Position numbers and translations under genes: made by a program | Notes under the pieces: model-generated | What the model was told of the DNA's origin: nothing | Database searches by the model: none | Seen by the model: the letters and a program-made list of their open reading frames with translations, nothing else | Assembly (NCBI GenBank): GCA_039090855.1 | Contig: CM077005.1 | Location: forward strand, 14,981,921 to 15,045,920 | Length of the DNA: 64,000 nt | Source: Macrothele yani | Taxonomy: Eukaryota > Arthropoda > Arachnida > Araneae > Macrothelidae | Direction: 5' to 3' | Shown here: positions 32,914-43,214 of the stretch, piece after piece | How positions within the stretch are numbered: the stretch's first letter is position 1 | Layout: each line of letters starts with the position of its first letter

Positions 32914-34129
32914 TTAAAACTTTTGGGTTGGCTACAATTTTTCGCATGCGTACACAAAAGAAAAGAAAGCGAGCAGCAGTTAATAATTAGCCAATGAATT
33001 CTTTTTCTGTGCTTTTATTCTACTGAGAATTGGTCATGTGATATGCAACTGCAAAGAACTGCACCACACTTCATTCTTTTTTTTTTTTTTTTGTGTTGTG
33101 TTATTAAAATCTGTTGTGATATTAAAGTTATAAATTATACGAAGAGCTGAGATGGGGATATCTTTTGGAAAACCCTAGTGAAGTAGATTACTTCTGTGAA
33201 TTATTGTAATATTAAAGCAAATATTCCTACCAGTTGAAGTCTGTGATGGCACAGAGAAAGAAGTAAAACTGCAAAGATCTCAAGAAAAAGATTTCCAAAT
33301 CTGTAAGTCTCCGAATTATATTGCATACAGCACCCACTATACATACAAAGGAAAAAAATTCGAGAGAGTACCCTAGTACTTTTTGTAAATAATTTATGCT
33401 ATGCACCTTTCGCATGCCGAGATCTTTGCGAGTGTGAAATAAAACCAGTAATTCGAGAGCACATCTATTTACGTATAACACATTGAATTTATTCGCATCA
33501 TTTATGACCACAGCGAGCCACAGTCCGGTATATATTAAGTGGAATTAAACCATAACAAACAATAAGGTTTACTAATTCCTCACATTAAGCGGTACACAGG
33601 TAGGTGGATTAATGAATGTTACTCTCGTAAAACCAATGAAAGAAGATATGTGAGTCATAAACGTAAATATTTACTAAACTATGGAGGCAGCAAGAGTAAG
33701 TATTTCGACTGTTTAGTTTTCCAAAAATAACATTTACTTTTATTATTGTTATTCTATATTATTCCAATTTAAACGAGCGTAAGGAACGACTCTGACACCG
33801 ATAAAATGTGATGTAGCTACGGAAGTCCATCTGCGCATGCGCAAATTAAAATCTCAGCTCAAGATAGGAAGAAAAGCTGAATGGCAAATGTGTTAGTGAG
33901 GAGGATTGGTAACATTTGGTCTAGGGTACCTCCAGGTTACACCCCATCGTGTTATACATCATTTTAAAGCTCTCGTCAATAGCAGATACTCCCGCTTCGG
34001 GACATCGAGAAGAAGCCAAATTTCGCTACGGCGAAACAGTTTCGAGATGTATGAGAAAATCCACCTAGGTGTCTCACCGACTACTTCTGTTACTCATTTT
34101 CGTTACATCGACATTTTTTACTTGAGGAG
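32914..34129. other. spacer, no gene recognised
   Basis: Contains a T run of about 18 at 33077-33093. The frame 33906-34253 overlaps the start of the Tc1 remnant and is not itself convincing. Confidence 0.4.
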
Positions 34130-34164
34130 TACTTTACTACTGTTGGGAAAGATGCATAGCATAA

Positions 34165-34400
34165 AAAAAAAAAAAGCCCAAATCCCAGAAAAATCTTATT
34201 ACAGTGGTGCTGAGAATCATGTGTACGGACAATTCAGCAATGGAAGAAAATGATGTGGTCAGATGAAACATGTTCATGTTTTTGCACTGAAGGTCTGCAT
34301 CGAGTTTGGCCAGTACCTCATACAGCAATAAACTCGGCACGCTTTCTGAACACAGTTCAAGAATACGGACGTGGCACTATGCTATATAGGAGGATGTTAA
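34165..34400 (+). pseudogene. Tc1 transposase, first catalytic region
   Basis: The readable blocks are QQWKKMMWSDETCSCFC then EGLHRVWP, matching the family W..V.WSDE..F.L....G...VWR with the first Asp kept. FLNTVQEYGRGTMLY follows, corresponding to the V.YGGGSVMVWG strand. The sequence then passes straight into the 32-bp array. Confidence 0.78.
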
Positions 34401-35262
34401 TAAGGACTGTTGATAAGGAATGGGTTGACTGAAAACTGTTAATAAGGTCTGGGTTAACTGACAAGGACTGTTGATAAGGATTTGGTTAGCTGATAAGGAC
34501 TGGTGATAAGGAATGGGTCAACTGATAACATGTTGATAAATTTGTGGTTAACTGATAAGTACTATTGATAAGGAGCGGGTTGACTGATAACTTTTAATAA
34601 GGACTGGGTAAACTGAAAGGGACTTTATAAGGATTGGGTTAACTAATAAGGACTGTTGGTAAGGAATTGGTTAACTGATAACTGTTCATAAGGTCTCGGT
34701 TAACTGATAATGACTGTTAATGACAACTGTGTTAACTGAAAAGAACAGTTAATAAGGTTTGGGTTAACTGATAAGGACTGTTAATAAGGACTGGGTTAAC
34801 TGATAAGGACTGTTGATAAAGAATGGGTTAACTGATAACTGTTAATAAGGTCTGGGTTAACTGATAAGGACTGTTGATAAGGAATGGGTCAACTGAAGAC
34901 TGTTAATAAGGTCTGGGTTAACTGATAAGGACTGTTGATATTGATTGTGTACACTGATAAGGACTGGGTTAACTGATAAGACCGTTGATAAGGATTGCGT
35001 TAACTGATGAGGCTGTTGATAAGGAATGTGTTAAATGATAACTGTTAAAAAGGGCTCGGTTAACTGATAAGGATTGTTATTGAAGACTGGGTTAACTGAA
35101 AACAACAGTTAATAAGGTTTGGGTTAACTGATGAGGACTGTTAATAAGGTCTGAGTTAAGTGATAAAGACTGTTAATAAGGACTGGGTTAAGGGATAAGG
35201 ACTGCTAATAACGACTGGATGAACTGATAAGGACTATTAGTAAGCACTTGGCTAACTGATAC
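34385..35262 (+). repeat. ~32-bp degenerate minisatellite inside Tc1
   Basis: About 27 units of the form gggttaactgataaggactg plus ttgataaggaat, with many substitutions and length changes. Units are more diverged than in the Tigger array, implying greater age. It is flanked on both sides by Tc1 coding fragments. Confidence 0.9.
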
Positions 35263-35264
35263 CA

Positions 35265-35675
35265 GTGGCAGAAATGCCGACATCCCGGGAATACCAGAGT
35301 GCTGTAACGGAGCATCTGCATTTTTCAATATTATACTTTTTTCCTGCATCTGATGACCTCTTTCTGGATGACAGTGCAACATCACATCGTGCAAGAATAG
35401 TTTGATGAGCTTGAAAGAGATTTCCAACATTTTCCCTGGATTCCCAGTTCCCACGTCCTCTGATCTCAATGCTGTTGGAAACGTAATAGGAAGGCAAAAA
35501 AAGGTGCAGCTCGGTGTCGATGTGCTGTTCATCAATATTGGCAGAGTTACGTGATGTTTCGCTGCTGGAATGGATATCTTTGGACGAAACCAAACTCAAG
35601 CACCTCATAGAATACATGCTGCGTTGCATATGTCTTATCATTCGCAACAAAGGCGGCATTTGACACTAAATAAGT
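35265..35675 (+). pseudogene. Tc1 transposase, C-terminal half
   Basis: The frame gives LFLDDSATSHRARIV, matching FQDDNA..HRA with the catalytic Asp kept and the next Asn changed. LERDFQHFPW follows, then a decayed PDLNPIEH zone with SQCCWKR, and finally IEYMLRCICLIIRNKGG, corresponding to LVESMPRR..AVI.AKGG. It completes the remnant that begins at 34165. Confidence 0.75.
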
Positions 35676-35772
35676 GTTCGCATTTGGATCGTGTGCGATT
35701 ATTGAATATTGTGGCGTTGGTTTAGTACCTGAAATTTGTCAAATGTGTTAGAAATTATGTTTATAAGGATTG

Positions 35773-36745
35773 AATATACTCCAAAGCCTCAAAACCTTGC
35801 GACTACCTGCATAATATGATGTTGGTACTCCACGTGCAGCCAAAACAGCTCTTACCAGGCGTGGCATGGGCACTACATGATTTTCAAAGCTGTCTTGTGG
35901 TATCTGATACCAACACGATACTAACAGATCTTATGTGATTGAGCAGCCGCAAATCGGATTTTCTGTTCCAGCACAAACCAAAGATGCTTGACTGGATTGA
36001 TGTCTAAGGAATTTGAAAGCTAGCCCAATACCCGGCAGTCTTCCTCGTGTTCCGCGAACAATTCTCGAACAGTTCGAGCAGTGCGACATGGCGTATTATT
36101 CTGCTAAAAGAAGGCACTACCAGGGAGCCATGGAAACGTTTATCTGGTATGTAATGGTAGATAGTTTCTTCATAGTTTTCTGCACACGAATGACTGGACC
36201 CAGAGCTTTTTCAGCACAAAGTTGCCTAAAGCATTACACTTTATCCACAGTCTTGTTTTCGTCCTATTGTTCATCCTACTGTGTATTTACTGTGGGCTGT
36301 GACACATTACTCCCGCTACCAGCATTCAAATTACCCTTATGTATCTCTTCTGTTAGCTCGTATTATACTGGGTAGTCCTTGCTCACTTCTAGCATCGATG
36401 AGCAGTGGTCGGACCACACCTTTTCGGTGGTTTGTGGGTTTTTCCTCCTCGCAATACTTTTTGAATATACTAACCATAACTGACAGTGAATAATATCCCA
36501 CAAACCTTGCCGTCTTGGAAACGCTCTGACCCAGAAGTCTGGCCATTACAATTTGTCGTTTGTCAAACGTGCTTAAGCCTGTTTCCTTTCCCATCTGAAG
36601 AACAAGAATAGCACTGATTAACAGAGCTCAGTATCAGGTGTTTTATTTATACCAATTCATGACCTTCACACGCGCTTTCGTTTACCTGCAGCTGCTTCGA
36701 TTTGCATAAAGACGCGCAGGTCATAATGTTTTGGCTTTCGGTGTG
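35773..36745 (-). mobile_element. Tc1 transposon, internally deleted
   Basis: Left tip ctccaaagcctcaaaacctt and the reverse of the right tip acaccgaaagccaaaacatt are related inverted repeats. The element is about 970 bp against the usual 1.2 kb or more. The deficit falls in the region that should encode the first catalytic Asp. Confidence 0.75.
35790..36594 (-). pseudogene. Tc1 transposase, catalytic core damaged
   Basis: The start at 36594 gives MGKETGLSTFDKRQIVMARL then LGQSVSKTARFVG, the first HTH. NVSQPTVNTQ belongs to the second HTH. The next readable block is QNNTPCRTARTVRELFAEHE, where the second catalytic Asp (QDN) is Asn, then LDINPVKHLWFVLEQKIRF, where the catalytic Glu (NPVEHLW) is Lys. 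It ends with MPRLVRAVLAARGVPTS. The first-Asp segment (SDES) is deleted. No catalytic residue survives. Confidence 0.82.
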
Positions 36746-37262
36746 TGTGCTGTTATTATTCATTTGCGCAAGGACACAAGGAGACCAGAATTGGGTGGGG
36801 GTCTTTGAAATTCGTCCCTCCAAAAGAAAATAACATTCCAATTTTGGAACGGCTACATCATTCTTTCAAAAATCGTAAAGTGAACCTTGAAAGTGTTGAA
36901 TTTTTACATTTGCTCCCCGTTCGTGCCTAAGAATTTTGATGCATCTGCAAGGGTAAAGTGGAAAAACAGAAATTTAAGGATCACCTTAGAAATAGCCCAC
37001 TGAGTGCACAGCGAAAAGTGTTCGGAAAGGTTATCGTTGATAATGCAAAGGGTTTGACAGAGCCGTAGCTAGGATTTTGGGCCCTTATGGCTATACATTA
37101 AAAGTAATAAAGTAAAGTACAGAAGACATGGGAATATGCAAATGTAGAAATCATGAGGCATATAACGAACAATAATTAGTATAAAAGGCGAAGCAGCACA
37201 TTTGTGGAGTTAAGAAAGAGTTGCAAAATGCAAAAATTGACATTTCTTGTTGTCATGGCACC
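36746..37262. other. spacer
   Basis: No gene recognised. Short frames lack motifs. Confidence 0.4.
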
Positions 37263-37329
37263 TTGCTAGTAGTAGAATTTTTTTTTATTAGGACAGTGTG
37301 TTAGAAAAACGGCAGAGGATATCTTCTCA

Positions 37330-38374
37330 CATAGTAGGATTATTGGAATGTTGGAATCCATCCAGCCACAGAGTAATGTTACCTGAGCCATTGGCGTGAA
37401 TCAATCCATTGTATCCAGACTTTGGAGAAGATGCCAGGACACCAAAATGTTAATTGTCAACCTGTGGCAGGTCGTCCATGGATTACAACGGCTCAGGATG
37501 ATGGATATGCGGCACTGGCAGGGAGACATAACAGGTCGATGTCAGCGAGAGCACTTGCTTTACAGCTGTCTGTGGCTGGTGAACCAGCTGTTTTGCTTGC
37601 TTTACAGCTGTCTGTGGCTGGTGAACCAGCTGTTTTGCTTGCTTTACAGCTGTCTGTGGCTGGTGAACCAGCTGCTTCAAGGCAAACAGTTTACAGACGG
37701 CTCACCGAACAAGGACTACACGCTAGAGGACCTGAAGTTTGCATCCCACTCACTCCGTCAGCAAGAAATGCCAGAGTACTATGTTGCAGACAACATAGAG
37801 ACTGGGACAAAAATCAACGGGCCAATGTCCTCTTCTCCGATGAATCCAGCTTCAGTGTCTTAAGTGACAGCCGCCGTGTTTCCATCTGGAGAGAACATGA
37901 AATCCGTCATTCATCAGAGAAATACGCCAATTACAGAGGTGATGGTGTACTTGTCCGGGGTGACATTACGTCCAACGGGCACCATGTCTATTCTAGTGGA
38001 AACTTCAACAGGTCAGAGATAAAGAGACGAAATCCTTGATCGTTACATGAGGTTTTCTCTGGGTGCTGTTGGCCCGGATTTCCTGTTCATGAAAGATAGC
38101 ATGATATATCATAGGGCTACTATTGTCGATGATTATCTGGAAAGTGAAGATATCCGCCATATGCCATGGCCAGCGCATTCCCCGACCTCAACACAACAGA
38201 GTATGTGGGGGATGTATTGGGGAAACGCACTGTAGGCCGTCAACCTCTTGCCAGAACTCTCTAGGAACTCTAATCTGCTCTTGTTCAGGTGTCGTATTTG
38301 CTCCAAGAGTCTTCTTGTTTCCCTTGTCAACAGCATGTAAAGCTTATGTCGCTGTATGAGGTCACCATACGTCT
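37330..38374 (+). pseudogene. Tc1 transposase with a 42-bp triplication
   Basis: Blocks in order are AIGVNQSIVSRLWRR (HTH 1), CQPVAGRP, then ALALQLSVAGEPA three times, SRQTVYRRLTEQGLHARGP (HTH 2), RANVLFSDESSFSVLSDS (first Asp kept) and WREHEIRHSS. Next come FLFMKDSMIYHRA (the Asp aligned with catalytic position 2 is kept, the following Asn is lost) and, after a one-base shift, DLNTTEYVGDVLGKR (Glu kept, Trp lost). Tail similarity ends near 38374. The frame 37422-38039 (205 codons) is open through HTH 2 and the first Asp in spite of the triplication. Confidence 0.85.
37554..37680 (+). repeat. 42-bp in-frame triplication
   Basis: Three exact or near-exact units of ttgctttacagctgtctgtg plus gctggtgaaccagctgttttgc. 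Each adds 14 residues, so the frame is kept. The unit carries acagctg and cagctgt, a 7-bp inverted repeat that could form a hairpin during replication. Confidence 0.95.
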
Positions 38375-38555
38375 TATTAGACCAGAAACTGGAGCCTTTC
38401 CATGTTGGAAGGCCGCATTAAGTTAGCCGTAATCTAACAAGTCCATATTCAAGAAACTTCAATTAGATATACTTCGAAATGTACATTATTTTGTAAAAAT
38501 CTTACTATGTACTAACTAACTTCAAAAAATGGAAAAAGAATTGTTAATTCTAAAA

Positions 38556-39790
38556 TTAACTAACTTTTTGACTTTGTTGTGACTGCTTTTTTTTGGATAG
38601 CATTTGAATATTTGGTTCCAACATGGAGGTCCAAACTTCCAGCTGATCCTCTGGATGAATATCCGTTATTTGCGACCTTAAGGGCGTCTTGATTTGGGTT
38701 AGGTAAAAGAATGTAGATTCGCAGCAAAAAGTGGTTGAAAAGCAAGAAAGCATTTTTGGTGCATGTTGTCGAAGGCGTGGGTATTCTACTGCATTTTCCA
38801 TATTTCAACAGGATATTTGTTGACGTCAAATATGGATCTTTCTTTACATATTTTAACAGGATCTTTCTTGATGTCAAATATGGATCTTTCTTTCCATATC
38901 TCAACAGGATCTTTCTTGGCGTCAAATATGGATCTTTCTTGGCGTCACATATGGATCTTTCTTTCAATATCTCAACAGGATCTTTCTTGGCGTCAAATAT
39001 GGATCTTTCTTTCCATATTTCAACAGGATCTATCTTGGCGTCAAATATGGATCTTTCTTTCCATACTTCAACAGAATCTTCCTTAGCGCCAAACATGGAT
39101 CTTTCTTTCCATATTTCAACAAGATCTTTCTTAGCGTCAAATGTGGATCTTTTTCCATATTTCAACAGGATTTTTCTTGGCTTCAAATATGGATCTTTCT
39201 TTCCATATTTCACCAGGATCTTTCTTGACGTCAAATGTGGATCTTTCTTTCCATATTTCAACAGGATCTTTCTTGGCGTCAAATATGGATCTTTCTTTCC
39301 ATATTTCAACAAGATCTTTCTTAGCGTCAAATGTGGATCTTTTTTTCCATATTTCAACAGGATTTTTCTTGGCTTCAAATATGGATCTTTCTTTCCATAT
39401 TTTAAGAGGATCTTTCTTGGCGTGAAATATGGATCTTTCTTTCCATATTTCAACAGGATCTTTCTTAGCGTCAAATGCGGATCTTTCTTTCCATATTTCA
39501 CCATTTCTTGGCGTCAAAAATGGATCTTTCTTTCCATATTTCAACATGATCTTTCTTGTCGTCAAATATGGAACTTTCTTTCCATATTTCAACAAGATCT
39601 TTCTTGGCGTCAAATATGGATCTTTCTTTCCATATTTCAACAGGATCTTTCTTAGCGTCAAATATGGACTTCAAAATGTCATCTTCTGAGAGCTCAATCA
39701 ATTCAATCTATAGTTCTTCAGGAGCCACAGAACGAAATCATGAGCGTAGCAGGTGTCAAAATAGCCCTTATGACTTTCTAATGTTTTAAT
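38556..39790 (-). pseudogene. hAT transposase C-terminus with embedded array
   Basis: The C-terminal part (38556-38801) reads EYPRLRQHAPKMLSCFSTTF, then CCESTFFYLTQIKTPLRSQI and TDIHPEDQLEVWTS, the hAT dimerisation region of the GTF2IRD2/ZBED5/SCAND3-like group (YP.L...A.KMLS.FGSTY.CE..FS.M). On the other side of the array (39666-39790) the frame gives VAPEEL, ELIELSEDDILKSIF, matching the family stretch just upstream (E...L..DD.LKS.F). The array units encode DAKKDPVEIWKERSIF and flow into this reading. Catalytic and N-terminal regions are missing. Confidence 0.85.
38795..39665 (-). repeat. 46-bp minisatellite inside the hAT gene
   Basis: About 19 units of tttccatatttcaacaggat plus ctttcttggcgtcaaatatggatctt (46-47 bp). 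On the minus strand the unit reads FDAKKDPVEIWKERSI, which is continuous with the hAT codons DDILKSIF on the upstream side. The unit probably arose from the transposase codons themselves. Long open frames across it on both strands are by-products of the repeat. Confidence 0.93.
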
Positions 39791-40655
39791 TGTGGCCGTC
39801 AGTCAGAGAGCATTATTTTGTTGAATCAACTTTTACTCTTTGGTATTTTAAATACAGTCATTTTAAGATTTAAATAAAAATAATAAAAGATGATCAAAAA
39901 CATATTCATAAAAATAAAAGGATTTGTTCTACAAAATTTGGATTCACTCAAAAGGCCGCAGGTTCTCCACCCCTGTACTACACCGTTAAATCAGAAACGC
40001 CTCCGGAAAATATCTGTTTCTTTTACCGTTTTAGGCTACTGGTACGTTTTCCTGGTTTATCATTTTTTTATGTGATTTGTACTGTGAATTTAGTTCCTCA
40101 CTAAAATATTTATGCAGAGTAAACAGCCTATTTCGTTGCGCCTTCCCGTTTTTGTAATCTAACACTTTTTCTTGATTATGCTTAACTTTCGTGCACCAGT
40201 GTACTTTATTACTGTCTTCATCGTACATTATAAAAACAAATTACTCTCTAACATATCTACAAATTAAATTAACCTAAATTTTCTCTACCATCATTTTTGT
40301 AGATTGATCAATAACATCGTTAAAATCTGCATATGCGTTTACAAATATTCTGAAAAACTGAAGGAGAGGTGCGAAATTGCTTTGGACTGTTAATGCTGTG
40401 TATACTACTCAGCAAAACTGTGTGAGATTAAACACTGGACTGCTCCAGTTGATTTGGTATTAGCGCACAAATAATAGTATCTCTCTATGATTGTTAAAAT
40501 ATATAAGCATGCGCGAGAGTGTGTGATGTCATAATTGATAGTACCGGTTTAGGTCTTGGAGATATCAGATGAGGGTACAGTTCTACTCTTTGAGAATATA
40601 ATTGGCCTGCAGTGTATATTCAGAATGAATTAAGTGTGCGCAAAGTTCAAACTAA
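39791..40655. other. AT-rich spacer
   Basis: No gene recognised. The text aaggccgcaggttctccacc (39952-39971) followed by cctgtacta resembles hAT-type terminal sequence (reading as a right end), but no partner is found. Confidence 0.35.
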
Positions 40656-41275
40656 TACCCTCACCACCAACAGCAACAACCAGTCTCAGTCCACTGCTGG
40701 ATGAAGGTCTCTCCAGTTCGCTTATAGCTCTCTCTCTCTCTCTCTTCAGCAATTTTCTTCCATGTCACTCTGACATGCTTTCCAATTTCATCCACCCAAT
40801 CCCATGTGGACTTTTTATGGGTATTTTCCCGTTCCTTGGTATCCAGTATTGTATTTCAGTTGTCCAAACGTGGTCAGTTCTTCTAGAAATATTTCCAGCC
40901 CATTGAGACTTGAGGGGTCTTCATTTTTATCATTTTATCAACTCTTGTAATTTTCCTGATCCACAAGTTTCCTTTCTTATCTCTTGGTTACAGCAAACCT
41001 GTATTTTACCAAGCTTCTTTAAATTGCCTTTTTATGTCTTTTTTGGTTGAAGTCCATATCTCTGATGCATAAGTAAGAATTGGAAGAATTCACTGATTAA
41101 ATACTTTCCTTTGATACGCAATGTTAAATTGCTCTTGAGTATAATACCATTTCTTGGAAATGCACTCCAGCAAAGTTTTAGCAGTCTATTAATTTCTTCT
41201 TTGGTATAGCCCTTGCTTGATATTTGTTGTCCACTGTATATGTAGGCCTTAGTTACTTGAAAATTTTAATTGTTG
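40656..41275 (-). mobile_element. RTE-type LINE 3' end, degraded
   Basis: On the minus strand the segment shows the RTE end: the motif cagcagtggactgagactgg (reverse of ccagtctcagtccactgctg, 40680-40699). Upstream, in decayed form, come a block equivalent to RRKRWEDDI-like and HIWTTEIQYWIPRNGKIPIK text near 40800-40870. Further upstream (40980-41130) pieces match the RT thumb. It is related to the element at 14850-16480 (compare WTAEILDWIPRD). It is much older. Confidence 0.68.
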
Positions 41276-41769
41276 TAAAAGCATTGAACATCTTTTCGTA
41301 GACATGGCTTTTGAGAAAGGGATTCATAGCCCTGAACCAAACAGATCAGTGAATTTAGGAAGCATATTTAACAGAAAATAAAGGAACAAATTAGATTATG
41401 AAAGCATCAGGCATTCAGTTTTCAAGAACCATAGATGCACCAAGACTTTATCATCTGGAGTAAAACGTTTCTTCTCACATAAAGATTTCTCATACATTTT
41501 CCACCTGATAATTAATTGATGTCTCTATGCAGTTTTTCTAAAAACAAAGAGGTGTTTATTAACTCATTGTTCCTCTGGCGTTTTTTATAGCCATGGAAGG
41601 CGGAAAACCTTAAAGCTACTGCAACGACTAAGTATTTTGCGATTTCACAGAGGTACCTTTTCTAACTAGGTGGCGAAAGCGTGTACGTATTCTTGGCCGT
41701 AGCCGGTGCTGTACCTATATGCTGCTTCTCCGGAAAATTATCTATCAGTAAAAGCTGGAAAACGTATGA
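41276..41769. other. spacer
   Basis: No gene recognised. Confidence 0.4.
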
Positions 41770-42228
41770 GAAATCTTTATCATCGTATTAATCAAAAACT
41801 TACTAGAATTTTATTAATTCTTCTTCCTAGAAATTTATCACACTAATCGAAAACTTACTAGATTTTTACAAATTCTTCTTCCTAGAAATTTATCGTACTA
41901 ATTGAAAACTTACTAGAATGCCGCTAATTCGTCTTCCTAGAAATGTATCGTACTAAGCAAAAAATTACTAGAATTTCTTTAATTCTTCTTACTGGAAATT
42001 TACCGTTCTAAACGAAAATTTACTTTTATTTTACTAATTCTTCTTCCGAGAAATTTATCGTAAATCGAAAACTTACTAGTATTTTATTAATTCTTCTTCC
42101 TAGAAATTTATTGTACTAATTGAAAACTTACTAGAATTTTATTAATTCTTCTTCCTAGAAATTTAGCGTACTAATTGAAAACTTACTTGAATTTCATAAA
42201 TTCTTCTTCCTGGAATTTTATTATTCTT
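41770..42228 (+). repeat. 55-bp AT-rich tandem array, about 8 units
   Basis: Units contain aattcttcttcctagaaatt, then tatcgtactaattgaaaacttactagaatttta, with a period of about 55 bp. Similarity between units is about 85-90 percent. No coding potential and no recognised source. Confidence 0.9.
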
Positions 42229-43120
42229 TCTTTCCACAGAATTGTAAATAGCAATTTTCCCTTCGTTGGTCGCTTCCCTGTTGGTCTCATTACTTTCACA
42301 AAGTCCCCTGTGATGTTTAATGTTATATTAGTGAAAGTCGCTTCCAATGTTAACTTGAATTACTTTAACGTTTACTTCAAATACCCGTTAGCTTCACTGT
42401 AGACTTTAGTGTCACTTTATAACTAAAAGGTTGTTTTTCTCGGATGAGCTTAATCGTAGTAGGTGAAAACTTAATTATACAGACATCAAAACACTTCGCA
42501 ATAAACTATAAGGGTTTTTAAATGAGTCTAGTCCACTTACAGTTCAATCTTGTTTATTACACAGCACGTAAATAGTTCAAGCAACAATCCACATCAATAT
42601 CCTCTTAGTTCTTCACAAATGGAGCATGTAACTCTTGCTGAAGTGATCTAAACAGGCCTCAAAGACACATCGTACTTGAAAACAAAGTGCTCAAAGCACA
42701 ATCCTCAAAGTATAGTAAGTCGTAAATAAGTGCTATCAAAAACAAGCGGGACTAATACAATCAAAGCAACAGCTATTATCGCTAACTTGACGTCATTGAC
42801 CTTTGACCTTTTGTCAGGTTTTCAAATTCAAGTTCATCAGATAGAATTTGTGGCGTTCAGCTTAGAAAACTCTTTAGTGAGAACAAACCAGAAAGAAGAC
42901 AGGAACTAAGAAGAAACATTAAATTTGAGTATACGTTACACCCCTCTTAGCATTGCCTTGACTAGGTCTAATTTCAGATCACACAGTTGAAGTTTCCTCC
43001 AATAAAAGGAAAAACTGAAGTTGATAATTAATACAGACATTTGACGTGGACTAGGAACATCAATCAGAGGTAATCGCTCTTTCCACGTTTATAAATGAGT
43101 CACGAAAAAATTCTCATTGC
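42229..43120. other. spacer, no gene recognised
   Basis: About 0.9 kb of AT-rich DNA. The segment 42940-43090 (cacccctcttagcattgcct and following) has no match that I can name. Confidence 0.4.
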
Positions 43121-43187
43121 CCGCCACCGGGAATCGAACCAAGGGTTTTCCAGCCGGATATACTTCCACCGCACCACAGCAGAATAA
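43121..43187 (-). mobile_element. tRNA-like SINE head, third family
   Basis: The minus strand reads gctgtggtgcggtggaagta (A-box-like TGGTGCGGTGG), and then ttggttcgattcccggtggc (B box GGTTCGATTCC). The spacing of the two boxes is tRNA-like. It lies head-to-head with a second A-box-like copy on the plus strand at 43197-43214. The sequence differs from SINE family A and from the tRNA-like core at 56126. A decayed tRNA pseudogene is the alternative. Confidence 0.55.
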
Positions 43188-43214
43188 TTCGAGGCCGCTG
43201 TGGTGCAGTGGAAG
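43163..43214. repeat. hairpin of two A-box sequences
   Basis: Arms cttccaccgcaccacagc (43163-43180) and gctgtggtgcagtggaag (43197-43214) pair at 17 of 18 positions around a 16-bp loop. The arms are the A-box ends of two divergent tRNA-like heads. Confidence 0.85.

Larger units (their letters stand above)
34130..35675 (+). mobile_element. Tc1 remnant split by a minisatellite
   Basis: Tc1 coding sequence from about 34165 stops at about 34400, resumes at about 35265 and ends about 35675. The intervening 870 bp is a tandem array. The two coding halves are in the same orientation and meet at consistent positions in a Tc1 transposase, so one element was interrupted. Its termini are not resolved. 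Confidence 0.78.
37263..38440 (+). mobile_element. Tc1 transposon with internal triplication
   Basis: Coding similarity spans about 37330-38374. Boundaries are estimated because clear TIRs were not found. It is related to the 19097 element (same order of HTH blocks and C-terminus). Confidence 0.75.

Noticed and set aside
38735..39655. 306-codon plus frame over the 46-bp array
   Set aside because: It is the complement of the hAT-derived array. The minus reading joins hAT motifs on both sides, whereas the plus reading has none.
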